Positions 7,709-15,188 are shown, counted from the first letter of the stretch. The stretch is 33,676 nt of DNA from Terriglobia bacterium (GCA_030038235.1 JASHPE010000362.1:1-33676); one strand, 5' to 3'. Made by a program: numbers and translations. The notes: generated from the sequence alone by a model not told the origin.

Positions 7709-8665
7709 TTAATGCGCTGCGGGTACTGCCGCGGCTACGGGCTGATTGCAGTACGTCAGCCAGCCGTAACGATCCTCGGTGCGGCCATGGACGATGTCGA
7801 AGAAGCGCTCTTGCAGCTTGCGCGCGACCGGACCGGGCTTTCCGGAGCCCACCGGGATGCGGTCGATCGAGCGAATAGGCGTAAGCTCGGCCGCGGTTCC
7901 GGTAAAGAAAACTTCCTCCGCCATGTAGAGCGCCTCGCGCGCGATCACCTGCTCCTTGACCACGTAACCCAGGTCCTGCGCGATGGTCATGATGCTGTCG
8001 CGCGTAATCCCGGGCAGCACGGCGGAGGCAAGCGGCGGTGTCAGGATCTGGCCGTCGCGCACCATGAAGAGGTTGGCTCCGCTGGCCTCGCTCACGTAAC
8101 CGCCGGAATCGAGCGCGATGCCCTCGGCGTAACCGTTGGCAATGGCTTCGATCTTGATCAACTGCGAGTTCATGTAGTTGGCGGCGTTCTTCGACATGGC
8201 CGGCAGCGTGTCCGGCGCCACGCGGCGCCAGCTCGAGACGCAGACGTCCACGCCTTCTTCGACCGAGCCGTGGCCCAGATATTGCCCCCATTTCCAACAA
8301 ACGATGTAGGTCTCGATCGGGTTCTTGAGTGGATTCACGTTGAGGTCGCCGTAGCCGCGGAAGACTAGCGGACGGATGTAGCACGCCCGAGCCTCGTTCA
8401 CGCGCACCAACTCCGTCTGGGCGTCGAAGAGCTGACGATGACTATAAGGCGGTTCCATGCGGAAAACACGGCAGGAGTTAAAGAGGCGGTCGGTATGCTC
8501 TTTCAAGCGGAAGATGGCCGGGCCGTTCGGAGTTTCGTAGCAGCGAATGCCCTCAAAGATGCTCGATGCGTAACTGATCACGTGCGAACCGACGTGCAAG
8601 GTCGCCTTGTCCCAGGGAATGAACTCGCCGTTGTGCCAGACCTTCTCGAAATAGTCGATCCCCAT
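7709..8665 (-). CDS. ilvE: Branched-chain amino acid aminotransferase (ilvE)
   Basis: This fold-type IV PLP enzyme transfers an amino group between glutamate and the 2-oxo acids of Val, Leu and Ile. It is the last step of their synthesis and acts in the cytosol. The product has 318 residues, near the usual 300-310. The PLP lysine is K159 in PAMSKNAANY, the same position as in the E. coli enzyme. E193 in the SEASGANLF segment matches the conserved glutamate that holds the pyridine ring. N-terminal VISYASSIFEGIR and C-terminal EEVFFTGTAAELTPI are family hallmarks. A strong ribosome-binding site, GAGGAGGTG, lies 6-7 bases before the ATG at 8665. It appears to be monocistronic, with a palindrome downstream and a promoter-like TATACT upstream. 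Confidence 0.95.
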   Translation of the reverse strand: MGIDYFEKVWHNGEFIPWDKATLHVGSHVISYASSIFEGIRCYETPNGPAIFRLKEHTDRLFNSCRVFRMEPPYSHRQLFDAQTELVRVNEARACYIRPLVFRGYGDLNVNPLKNPIETYIVCWKWGQYLGHGSVEEGVDVCVSSWRRVAPDTLPAMSKNAANYMNSQLIKIEAIANGYAEGIALDSGGYVSEASGANLFMVRDGQILTPPLASAVLPGITRDSIMTIAQDLGYVVKEQVIAREALYMAEEVFFTGTAAELTPIRSIDRIPVGSGKPGPVARKLQERFFDIVHGRTEDRYGWLTYCNQPVAAAVPAAH

Positions 8666-8684
8666 CTTTACACCTCCTCAACCG

Positions 8685-8732
8685 AGTATATCATGTCGCT
8701 TTTCGTGGATTTCGGGCCGTGACCAGGGTCAC
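8685..8732 (-). promoter_or_regulatory. Candidate ilvE promoter with upstream palindrome
   Basis: On the minus strand, TATACT (8685-8690) lies about 20 bases before the ilvE ATG. A perfect palindrome, GTGACC-AG-GGTCAC (8719-8732), lies some 30 bases further upstream, where an activator or repressor site could be. No convincing -35 box is seen. This is inference from spacing and symmetry. Confidence 0.35.
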
Positions 8733-8735
8733 AGG

Positions 8736-8809
8736 AACGATGAATGATGAATAATGAATGATGGACGACCGCCGATCGTTCATCGTTCACTATTCATCGT
8801 TCATCATTT
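8736..8809. repeat. Imperfect palindrome of GATGAAT words after the cupin gene
   Basis: The left arm (8736-8769) starts AACGATGAATGATGAATAAT. The right arm (8774-8809) is its approximate reverse complement, with only four bases between. The mismatches between arms are transitions, so several would be G-U pairs in RNA. The right arm overlaps the stop codon of the minus-strand cupin gene (stop at 8804-8806), so the hairpin forms directly at its 3' end. Confidence 0.7.
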
Positions 8810-9196
8810 TCCCGTTTGCGTGCTGACTTTCGACTGCGGCGGGACGGCGCCGCGCAGATACGCGTCGGTGCCGGCGAGCCAGTCGGCCCGGGGCGGCACA
8901 AAGATGTCGAGGTCGAGGGTGTCTTCGAGCGCCTCGGCCTTGTGCGGCATGTTGGGCGGGATGCAAAGCACCTCGCCGGCGCCCACCACGATCTCGCGGC
9001 CGTCGATCCAGAACTTGAGGGCGCCCTCCAGGATGTAGCTGATCTGTTCGTTTTCATGGTGGTGCAGCGGGACAATGAAGCCTTTGCGCAGGATGATGCG
9101 CGACAGCATCACCTGCTCTCCCACTACGAGCTGGCGCTCGAACAGCGGCGTGAGTTTTTCCAATTCAACGTCCTGCCAGCGGAAATGCTTCAGCAT
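8804..9196 (-). CDS. Small cupin-domain protein
   Basis: A single-domain cupin of 130 residues. The metal-binding motif 1 is HHHENEQISYILEG (residues about 45-58) preceded by GFIVPLH. Motif 2 is GEVLCIPPNMPHKAEALED. The three histidines and the glutamate that hold a metal in cupins are present. The C-terminal stretch DLDIFVPPRADWLAG is common in small stand-alone cupins of unknown substrate. These may bind sugars, act as isomerases or dioxygenases, or be regulators; nothing here decides. The start is ATG at 9196 with only a weak GGGGA upstream. The stop lies inside a palindrome arm. The DNA from 9197 to 9481 holds no gene. Confidence 0.8.
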   Translation of the reverse strand: MLKHFRWQDVELEKLTPLFERQLVVGEQVMLSRIILRKGFIVPLHHHENEQISYILEGALKFWIDGREIVVGAGEVLCIPPNMPHKAEALEDTLDLDIFVPPRADWLAGTDAYLRGAVPPQSKVSTQTGK

Positions 9197-9481
9197 CTGA
9201 GTCCCCGACTGTTGGATGTCTGAACTTCGGGCAGCGTTCTAATCCGACGTGAGGGCGGCCCCTACGTCTGATGGGAGCAGGGAGAAGTTTACACCCGGCG
9301 TCTGGGTTACGCCAGCCGTGAAGACGAAGAAGGGAGGGTCACTCAATTTGAAGAGGCACGGGCATCTCGCCCTTGGATGGCCACGATGAAGATGGCCGCG
9401 CCTCGATGCCCTTCGGAGGCGCGGAGGGTGGGCGGGTCCGGCCGGGAAGCCGAAAGGTGCAGGCCCGCCGCCGATCAGAAC
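9197..9481. other. Intergenic region with a hairpin, no gene seen
   Basis: This is a 285-base spacer. Bases 9246-9268 form a bulged hairpin: GACGT and AGGG pair with CCCT and ACGTC around CGGC. It lies downstream of the minus-strand CsbD-like/DUF2934 genes and 50 bases upstream of the cupin start. The open frames that can be read here have no coding character or ribosome-binding site. Confidence 0.4.
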
Positions 9482-9718
9482 TCAGCCAAGCCGGGCTTCG
9501 ACTTCGGACTCTTCGATGCCATAGCCTTGATAGCGTACCAGCACACCATCACGCTCTTCAGCATCGGCAAGCATCTGTTCAGCCTTGCTATGGGCCTTCT
9601 CCAGCCGGCCCTCGGCCTCGAACCTGCGGTCCTCGGCCGGGTGAGAGAGCCTTGCCATTATTCTTCCCGTTGCCTCATGAAACCTCCACTTGGCGCTGTC
9701 ATTTGTGCTTGATCCCAT
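9482..9718 (-). CDS. CsbD-like small stress protein
   Basis: The 78-residue product begins MGSSTNDSAKWRFHEATGRI and continues with HPAEDRRFEAEGRLEKAHSK. This follows the CsbD family pattern: short start, (K/A)K...FHE.(K/T)G(K/R)I, then LEAEG(K/R).EK..GK. CsbD proteins (E. coli YjbJ, B. subtilis CsbD) are abundant helical proteins induced by general stress, of unknown biochemical role. Several lysines and glycines of the family are replaced here, so it is divergent. AGGAGA lies 10-11 bases before the ATG at 9718. The frameshifted DUF2934 gene lies 75 bases upstream on the same strand, and DUF2934 is another small protein common in Acidobacteriota. The family call rests on motif resemblance by eye. 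Confidence 0.55.
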   Translation of the reverse strand: MGSSTNDSAKWRFHEATGRIMARLSHPAEDRRFEAEGRLEKAHSKAEQMLADAEERDGVLVRYQGYGIEESEVEARLG

Positions 9719-9792
9719 AAATCATAACTCTCCTCTCGTCTGCAGGTGCGACCGTCAGCGGGAGACCTGCGGGCGCATCTACCCGCAGTCTA

Positions 9793-10039
9793 TTAAGCGG
9801 CGCCGTCCGGGCTCAGGCCGATTTCAGACTCGGCCTTGAACCAGGTCTGCTTCGGGCGAGCCCAGCGGACGTCCCCGTTCTTCCCAGAATCGATAGGCGA
9901 GAGCCTCGACGTCTTCCCTGGTCGACCCCGCTCTCGTCGCGGGTCCGGAGTCCCGTCCACCCGGCAACTCAGCCGGACCGCCGCTCAGGTCAGGATTTTC
10001 GCTAACTCGCGCCTTGCCGGTGCCCGCTGCCAGTTCCAC
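9793..10039 (-). pseudogene. DUF2934 protein gene with a one-base frameshift
   Basis: From a GTG at 10039 (preceded by GGGAGGG about 8 bases upstream; an ATG at 10063 is an alternative) the frame runs to TREDVEALAYRFWEERGRP and GSPEAD. This is the DUF2934 core, whose usual form is a short helix with AY.LWE.RG.P.GSPE.DW. Right after PEAD the frame becomes LVQGRV and stops. If one base near 9844 is skipped, it reads WFKAESEIGL and ends at a TAA at 9793-9795, which is the expected family ending. So either a single inserted C broke the gene or the base is a sequencing error. Function of the family is unknown. The spacer 10040-10302 is shared with the divergent DUF3300 gene. Confidence 0.6.
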
Positions 10040-10141
10040 GTGATCTACCCTCCCTCTCCACATCTGCGTAACTACGTCTCAACGCTTCGTGTAACATGCC
10101 GAACCGAAACGATTACCGATTAGAAATCGAAGAGGTACCAT

Positions 10142-10170
10142 TTGACAATCAGCTGGAATACGGATGGTAG
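10142..10170 (+). promoter_or_regulatory. Candidate promoter of the DUF3300 gene
   Basis: A perfect TTGACA at 10142-10147 is followed at 17 bases by TGGTAG (10165-10170), a poor -10 box. It lies 155 bases before the DUF3300 start. No other strong promoter is visible in 10040-10302. Confidence 0.3.
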
Positions 10171-10302
10171 GGACTAAAAACACCCTAGAAATCGGAGTCC
10201 TGGTCGTGGAACGATCCCTTCCACTGAAGGCAACTTGTTGCAGAATCCCTCACGCATTCGGAGGCAATCAAACGGGGTGTTCGATCAAAGGAGAGAGCGC
10301 AC

Positions 10303-11247
10303 ATGCCCCGGATCGCTGAAGGCGTACTCAACCCGAACCGTTCGCCCCTCGACTCGCAGTCCAGACGCAGCCGTAATTCAAGCGCCTGGGTAGGTCTTGG
10401 ATTGCTATCATTTCTAGTCTCGGTCCTGTTCGCTTTTCGAGCGACCGCTCAGGGCCAATACACGCCGCCGCCACCACCACCACCACCTCAGGGCGCCGCT
10501 CCGTACGGTCCCCCGCCGCCGCCCGGACCGCCCCCGTCGCCCGAACAGCTCGACCAACTTGTTTCGAGGATCGCTCTGTACCCAGATCCACTGCTGGCGC
10601 AGGTCCTCGCGGCTTCCACCTTCTGGGACCAGATCCCCGAGGCCGCCCAGTGGGCGAATCAGCACAGCTATCTGACGGGCGATCAACTGGCGGACGCGAT
10701 CCGCGCCGACAATTTGCAATGGGACCCGAGCGTTCTGGCGCTGCTGCCCTTTCCCTCGGTCTTGAACATGATGGCCCAGGACCCTGGCTGGACCCAGGCG
10801 CTCGGCAACGCGGTTCTGGCCGATCGTGGAGCTGTGATGGACGACGTTCAGCGCATGCGGCAACAGGCGTATCAGTACGGATATCTGCGCAGCAATCCGT
10901 ACGACACGGTGACGGACTCCGGAGGCTATGTTGAGGTCCTGCCGGTAAATCCGGCTTACATTTACGTACCGGCCTATGACCCGCTCATGGTGTTCGCGCC
11001 CCCACGGCCAGGATTTGTTATCGGCGGCGCCATTCGTTTTGGCCCGGGGATTGTGATTGGCGCAAATTTTGCCCCCTTCGGATGGGCGCATCCGTACTTT
11101 GCATGGCGCGATCACAATTTCTTCTTCGATTACGCGCCCTGGGGGCGCGGCTGGGCCAATCGGGGGTACTACGTCCACCCGTATGCGCACCCCTGGGTTC
11201 ATGGGCCGGGGCCTCGCGTGGAACGTCACGGGGACCGGCGCCACTAG
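10303..11247 (+). CDS. DUF3300 domain protein, exported
   Basis: The product has 314 residues. AAGGAGAG upstream of the ATG supports the start. Residues about 28-50 (WVGLGLLSFLVSVLFAFRATAQ) look like an uncleaved or late-cleaved signal segment, so export is likely. A proline-rich linker with a run of eight prolines (residues about 55-78) follows. The DUF3300 domain then begins with EQLDQLVSRIALYPDPLLAQVLAAST and contains WDQIPEAAQWANQH, then WDPSVLALLPFPSVLNMM and VLPVNPAYIYVPAYDP, all typical of the family. The C-terminal quarter is rich in Gly, Trp, Tyr and His. The molecular role of DUF3300 is unknown. A promoter-like sequence follows the stop before the next gene. Confidence 0.88.
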   Translation: MPRIAEGVLNPNRSPLDSQSRRSRNSSAWVGLGLLSFLVSVLFAFRATAQGQYTPPPPPPPPQGAAPYGPPPPPGPPPSPEQLDQLVSRIALYPDPLLAQVLAASTFWDQIPEAAQWANQHSYLTGDQLADAIRADNLQWDPSVLALLPFPSVLNMMAQDPGWTQALGNAVLADRGAVMDDVQRMRQQAYQYGYLRSNPYDTVTDSGGYVEVLPVNPAYIYVPAYDPLMVFAPPRPGFVIGGAIRFGPGIVIGANFAPFGWAHPYFAWRDHNFFFDYAPWGRGWANRGYYVHPYAHPWVHGPGPRVERHGDRRH

Positions 11248-11282
11248 CGCAGCGCTGCAGCCCCGTCTTCTGTTCATCTTGC

Positions 11283-11312
11283 TTGACAGCCAGCACCTCC
11301 GGGCGCTATTCA
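11283..11312 (+). promoter_or_regulatory. Candidate sigma-70 promoter for the isochorismatase-fold gene
   Basis: TTGACA (11283-11288), an 18-base spacer, then TATTCA (11307-11312). It lies 24 bases before the ATG at 11336, giving a short leader that contains the GGAGGGG ribosome-binding site. Confidence 0.45.
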
Positions 11313-11335
11313 TGGGCCCCGGAGGGGAAACCACG

Positions 11336-11959
11336 ATGAGAGACCCTTTGCTTGTTCCGGCACGCACGGCCGTGCTCAGCATGGACATTCAGACGGCCAT
11401 CGTCTCCATTTACTGCAAGGACCGCCCGGACCTGGTGGAGCGCGCCGCGGGCGTCCTGCAGGAAGCGCGCCGCCTGGGAATGACCGTCATCCACGTGCGC
11501 GTCGGCTTCCGCCCTAAGTTGCCCGAGGTCGGCTCACGGAACCCGCTGTTTGCCGGCATCAAGAATTCACCGCAGCATCAGGCGATCTTCGAGGGCCCGG
11601 CCGGCGAAATCCATCCTGGTCTTGCTCCGCAGCCGGACGACATCACGGTCGTCAAGCATCGCGTCAGCGCCCTCGCAGGCACCGATCTCGAGATGATCCT
11701 GCGCGCGAACGACATCGACACCCTGGTGCTGTTTGGCATCGCGACCAGCGGGGTTGTGCTTTCGACCTTGCTTGAGGCATGCGACGCCGACTACCGCCTG
11801 ATTGTGATTGAAGACTGCTGCGCCGATCTCGACGCCGCGCTGCATTCCTGCCTCATCGAAAAGCTGTTCCCGCGGCGGGCCACCGTGCTCTCGGCCGACG
11901 AGTTTCTGGGCGCGTTGTCGTCGATCGGACCCGCAGCGCGCTCGGAGAGGCGGCTTTAA
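11336..11959 (+). CDS. Isochorismatase-fold hydrolase-like protein lacking the usual cysteine
   Basis: I placed the start at the ATG at 11336, preceded by GGAGGGG. The frame is open further upstream but only across the end of the DUF3300 gene. The 207-residue product has the isochorismatase/nicotinamidase fold: D17 in VLSMDIQTAIV, then GMTVIHVRVGF, K107 in ITVVKHRVSAL, and the strand LVLFGIATSGVVLST. In cysteine hydrolases of this fold the nucleophile lies in the pattern G.(A/Y)T..CV..T. Here the matching position is V140, so the Asp-Lys-Cys triad is incomplete. PhzD-like members also lack the Cys and work by acid-base chemistry, so loss of activity does not follow. Substrate unknown. Confidence 0.82.
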   Translation: MRDPLLVPARTAVLSMDIQTAIVSIYCKDRPDLVERAAGVLQEARRLGMTVIHVRVGFRPKLPEVGSRNPLFAGIKNSPQHQAIFEGPAGEIHPGLAPQPDDITVVKHRVSALAGTDLEMILRANDIDTLVLFGIATSGVVLSTLLEACDADYRLIVIEDCCADLDAALHSCLIEKLFPRRATVLSADEFLGALSSIGPAARSERRL

Positions 11960-12035
11960 GCCGCCACTCGGCAAGGTAAACTCGCCGCTACGGTCCCAAA
12001 CTAACTTGCCCGCGCTCTCCGCGCTCTTGAGAAGC

Positions 12036-12065
12036 TTGAAAACCTGCTGCCCTTCAATTCATAAT
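12036..12065 (+). promoter_or_regulatory. Candidate sigma-70 promoter for the zinc-ribbon gene
   Basis: TTGAAA (12036-12041), 18 bases, then CATAAT (12060-12065). Transcription would start near 12072, after the ATG at 12064, which favours the downstream TTG at 12091 as the start codon. Confidence 0.5.
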
Positions 12066-12090
12066 GGATCAGCAGCTTAGAGGAGGAATC

Positions 12091-12420
12091 TTGGGCATTC
12101 TGGACCGGTTACGCGGGATCGATCGGCGATATTGGTACGTTTGTTACAACTGTATGATGCAGACCGGCCATGACGTGGTGAACTCCATCTTCTACTCCCA
12201 AGCCCCGCTCACGCCGGTGCTGGGCCGGCCCCTGATGCCGTGCCCGCGCTGCGCGAGCACCAACACCAAGTCGTTCCAGAATCTCAAGGACGAGGGTTCG
12301 GAAGCACCTCTGTGGGGTCTGGAACAGACGGTCCGCAAATATCCGCGGAGCCGATTCGTGGTGAAGCCGGGAACCGTGGGCGGCGCGGCGGGATCTCAAT
12401 CACATTCGACCGTCCAGTGA
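12091..12420 (+). CDS. Zinc-ribbon protein, unknown function, probable TTG start
   Basis: The 109-residue product starts GILDRLRGIDRRYWYVCYNC. Two CxxC knuckles, C18/C21 (CYNC) and C51/C54 (CPRC), make a likely zinc ribbon; the rest has no recognised domain. An in-frame ATG at 12064 exists. However, the ribosome-binding site AGAGGAGGA lies 4-5 bases before the TTG at 12091, and the predicted -10 box overlaps the ATG, so TTG is preferred. The C-terminus (KYPRSRFVVKPGTVGG) is basic and probably flexible. It is cytosolic by appearance. It is convergent with modC, with a palindrome in between. It could bind nucleic acid or be a structural ribbon; nothing decides. Confidence 0.6.
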   Translation: MGILDRLRGIDRRYWYVCYNCMMQTGHDVVNSIFYSQAPLTPVLGRPLMPCPRCASTNTKSFQNLKDEGSEAPLWGLEQTVRKYPRSRFVVKPGTVGGAAGSQSHSTVQ

Positions 12421-12431
12421 GTGCCTGTCTT

Positions 12432-12567
12432 TCAAGTACGTCAGTGTTGCAGTATGTCACTATGTCAGTCCCCTGAGGTTGGGCCACGATCGACCACGCC
12501 GCGAACTAACAAACTGAATACTCACAAACTGAAGAACCGACATACTGACGCACTGACATACTGACCC
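12432..12567. repeat. Imperfect palindrome of CAGTATGT words between convergent genes
   Basis: The left arm (12432-12470) repeats GTCAGTGTTGCAGTATGTCA. The right arm (12538-12567) reads CGACATACTGACGCACTGAC. They are approximate reverse complements, with about 67 bases between. The spacer separates the zinc-ribbon gene (plus) from modC (minus). The same word occurs at 31781-31815 and 33434-33507. Confidence 0.65.
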
Positions 12568-12575
12568 GACAGACA

Positions 12576-13694
12576 TCACCCCGCAACCAAGTGACATGAA
12601 TACGTCTTCACGATCAACCACACCTGCTGTCCGGCTTCGAGTCTGAGCGATTGGATGGCGCTCGGCGTCAGATGCACCTCGAAGCGCACTCCCGCATCAA
12701 CCGTGGCGATCACCGTCACTCCGCGACGCTCAAGTGAAATCAATCTGCCCTGAAAAGTGTTGCGCGCGCTGATCCCTTCCGGACGCGTAGTGGCCACCAG
12801 AATGTCTCCGGCGCGAATGGCGACGCGCGTGACCGAACCCGGCTCCGTCCACAGCAGCGGGACCTCCAGTTCGAGCGCGCTCGATCCCAGCCGGCAGCGC
12901 ATCGTCCCATGGTCCTCGAGTATCGCGGTCACGGTGGCGTCAAAAATGTTCTCAAAACCCGCCAGTTGCGCCACGGTTTCATGGCGCGGCGCTGCCAGAA
13001 CCTCCTGCGGCGAGCCTTGCGCCAGCACTCCGCCGGATTCGAGCACGATGATGCGCTCGCCAAGCGCGAAGGCCTCCGCCGGCGAGTGGGTGACGTAGAC
13101 GATGGGAATGTTGCGCGAGGCGTTCCAGGCGCGCAGATCGTCGATAATCTTCGACTTCACGATGGCGTCGAGCGCGGACAGGGGCTCATCGAGCAGAAGC
13201 AGCGCGGGATCGGTGACGACCGATCTAGCCAGCGCCACGCGCTGGCGTTCGCCGCCCGAAATCGCGCCCGGCTTGCGCGCCACGAGATGCGCCACGCGGA
13301 ATGATTCCAAAATCTCCTTGACGCGAGCACGGCGCTCGTCCGCAGGCCGGTGCGCGAGGCCGTAAGCGACATTCTCCGCGACGGTGAGGTGCGGAAACAG
13401 GGCGAGGCTCTGGAAAAGATAGCCGATCGCGCGCTCACGCACCGGCACGCTGATGTTCCGTTCCGAATCGAAGAGCACGCGCGGACCGAGCGCCACGCGT
13501 CCGGCATTGGGCGTCTGCAGTCCGGCGACGCATTCGAGCAGCGTGGTCTTCCCGGAGCCCGACGGTCCAAAGAGGATCGTGAAGCCGGGCCCGGCGTGGA
13601 ACTCCGCTTCGAGCGCGAATCCGGTGGCGAATCGCTTGCGGATGCGGACGTCGAGACCGGCGGCCTCGGCCGGGATCATCGGTGCATCGGCCAT
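12576..13694 (-). CDS. modC: Molybdate ABC transporter ATP-binding protein ModC
   Basis: This is the ATPase that drives molybdate (possibly tungstate) import through ModB. The 372 residues contain Walker A GPSGSGKT (43-50), Q-loop Q95, signature ISGGERQRVALAR (145-157), Walker B LLLLDEP (165-171) and switch H203 in YVTHSPAEA. Residues about 300-370 (ISARNTFQGRLISLERRGV ... LRLEAGQQVWLIVKTYS) form the Mop domain that binds oxyanion and is thought to inhibit transport when the cell is replete. The start at 13694 overlaps modB by 19 bases. An internal ATG at 13679 would give a tighter ATGA overlap and is equally plausible. It is the last gene of modA-modB-modC. Confidence 0.95.
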   Translation of the reverse strand: MADAPMIPAEAAGLDVRIRKRFATGFALEAEFHAGPGFTILFGPSGSGKTTLLECVAGLQTPNAGRVALGPRVLFDSERNISVPVRERAIGYLFQSLALFPHLTVAENVAYGLAHRPADERRARVKEILESFRVAHLVARKPGAISGGERQRVALARSVVTDPALLLLDEPLSALDAIVKSKIIDDLRAWNASRNIPIVYVTHSPAEAFALGERIIVLESGGVLAQGSPQEVLAAPRHETVAQLAGFENIFDATVTAILEDHGTMRCRLGSSALELEVPLLWTEPGSVTRVAIRAGDILVATTRPEGISARNTFQGRLISLERRGVTVIATVDAGVRFEVHLTPSAIQSLRLEAGQQVWLIVKTYSCHLVAG

Positions 13695-14353
13695 ACAGCC
13701 CAGATTCTCCGGTTCAGCGCGTACGTGACGGACAGCGTAACAAACGAAAATGCCAGCAGCAGAAGCGCGGTGTGGTTCGCCGCGACGAAATCGAGGTCCT
13801 GCACCTGATCGAACACCGCAATCGAGATGGTCTGCGTGGCGCCCGGGATGTTGCCGCCGACCATCAGCACCACGCCGAATTCACCCAGCGTATGAGCGAA
13901 GCTCAGAATCACGCCGGTCATCACGCCGCCGGCCGAAAGCGGCAGGATCACGCGATGGAACGTGCGCCAGCGCGACGCGCCCAGAATCGCCGATGCGTTG
14001 ATCAGGCTGGGATCGACGAGCGCAAAGGCGGCGGCGGTGGGTTGCACGGCGAACGGCAGGCTATAAATCACGGACGCCAGCACCAGGCCTTCAAACGTGA
14101 ACGGCAGGCCATGGCCCGACCATGACTCGTACCAGCGCCCGAACGGGCTGCGCGGTCCGATGGCCACGAGCACGTAGAATCCGAGCACCGTAGGCGGCAG
14201 GACGAGCGGCAGCGCCACCACCGCCTCAGCGAGGAATTTCCAGCGCCAGCGCGAGAACGTGACCCAGTAAGCGATGGGGGTCCCGACGATGAGTAACAGA
14301 GCCGCAACCGTGAGCGCCAGCCTCAGGCTGAGCGTGATGGCGGGCCAATTCAT
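13676..14353 (-). CDS. modB: Molybdate ABC transporter permease ModB
   Basis: An inner-membrane permease of 225 residues with about five hydrophobic helices, forming the channel for molybdate as a dimer with ModC. The EAA loop that docks onto the ATPase is ASAILGASRWRTFHRVILPLS, near residues 122-142. LPLVLPPTVLGFYVL and FAHTLGEFGVVLMVGGN are characteristic ModB segments. The ATG at 14353 overlaps the modA stop by four bases (ATGA), and its own end overlaps modC, so the three genes are translationally coupled. Confidence 0.95.
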   Translation of the reverse strand: MNWPAITLSLRLALTVAALLLIVGTPIAYWVTFSRWRWKFLAEAVVALPLVLPPTVLGFYVLVAIGPRSPFGRWYESWSGHGLPFTFEGLVLASVIYSLPFAVQPTAAAFALVDPSLINASAILGASRWRTFHRVILPLSAGGVMTGVILSFAHTLGEFGVVLMVGGNIPGATQTISIAVFDQVQDLDFVAANHTALLLLAFSFVTLSVTYALNRRIWAVWPMHR

Positions 14354-15165
14354 GGTGTGGCGGCGGACGCTCCGGCCGTCGGCAGGGCGAACCCGTAGCT
14401 TTGCATGAGGCTTGCGATCTCAGGGCGGCGCATGAAGTCGAGCAGCCGCCGGGCGGACTCTTTGTTCTTCGACGATTTCAGGATGACGGCCGCCTGGTCG
14501 ATGGGCGGGTAGCTCGACTCCGGTATTTCGAAGTACTTCCCCTGATCCTTCATGGTCGGCGACAGGGCCAGCGAGAGCGCGACGATTCCCGTGTCGGCGC
14601 TGCCCGAAATCACGAACTGCGCCGTCTGCGAGATGTTCTCGCCGAGCACCAGCTTGTCGCGCACTTTATCGTAGAGCCCGTCATGCCGCAACGCGCTGAC
14701 CGCCGCGCGTCCGTAAGGGGCGTGTTCCGGGTTGGCGATGGCGATCTTGTGGACGCCCGGTTCGAGCAGGACGCCGAGGCCGCGACTCACGTCCACGCTG
14801 GAGGTTTTCGGCGTCCAGAGCACGATCTTGCCGCGGGCGTAGCGAGTGAGCGTGCCGGGCTCGATCAGGCCGGCCGATTCGAGTTGCTGCGCATAGCCCA
14901 CGTCAGCGGAAAAGAAGACGTCATACGGTGCGCCGTTCTGAATCTGGGCGAAGAAGTTGCCGGACGAGCCGAACGACAGCTTGACCGCGATGCCGGTCTC
15001 CTTCTCGAACCGCGCAGCGATGTCCTTGAAGACAAACGTGAGATCGGCGGCGGCGGCGACGGCGATCTGCCGGCCTTGCACGAATCTCGGTGTGGGCCGC
15101 GGCGCGGGCGCGGGACCGAGCAGTGCCAGAAGCAACAGCGCGGTCACAGTGGTGGCTGAAGGCAT
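14350..15165 (-). CDS. modA: Molybdate-binding protein ModA
   Basis: This is the exported substrate-binding component of the molybdate importer, 271 residues from the ATG at 15165; a GTG at 15180 is an alternative. Residues 1-18 (TVTALLLLALLGPAPA) form a signal peptide. The mature part starts with IAVAAAADLTFVFKDIA, the typical first strand and helix that bind oxyanion through Ser/Ala main chain. It continues with KLSFGSSGNFFAQIQNGAPYDVFFSAD, a ModA hallmark, and IANPEHAPYGRAA. SADTGIVALSLAL and PIDQAAVILKSSK match the second lobe. It is the first gene of modABC. No ribosome-binding site or ModE-type operator could be recognised, as the upstream DNA is the TIR gene remnant. Confidence 0.94.
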   Translation of the reverse strand: MPSATTVTALLLLALLGPAPAPRPTPRFVQGRQIAVAAAADLTFVFKDIAARFEKETGIAVKLSFGSSGNFFAQIQNGAPYDVFFSADVGYAQQLESAGLIEPGTLTRYARGKIVLWTPKTSSVDVSRGLGVLLEPGVHKIAIANPEHAPYGRAAVSALRHDGLYDKVRDKLVLGENISQTAQFVISGSADTGIVALSLALSPTMKDQGKYFEIPESSYPPIDQAAVILKSSKNKESARRLLDFMRRPEIASLMQSYGFALPTAGASAATP

Positions 15166-15188
15166 ACCCACAATATACACTTTTGCGA

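Noticed and set aside
9377-9712. A plus-strand gene opposite the CsbD-like frame
   Set aside because: No ribosome-binding site and no family pattern, whereas the minus frame shows the CsbD core.
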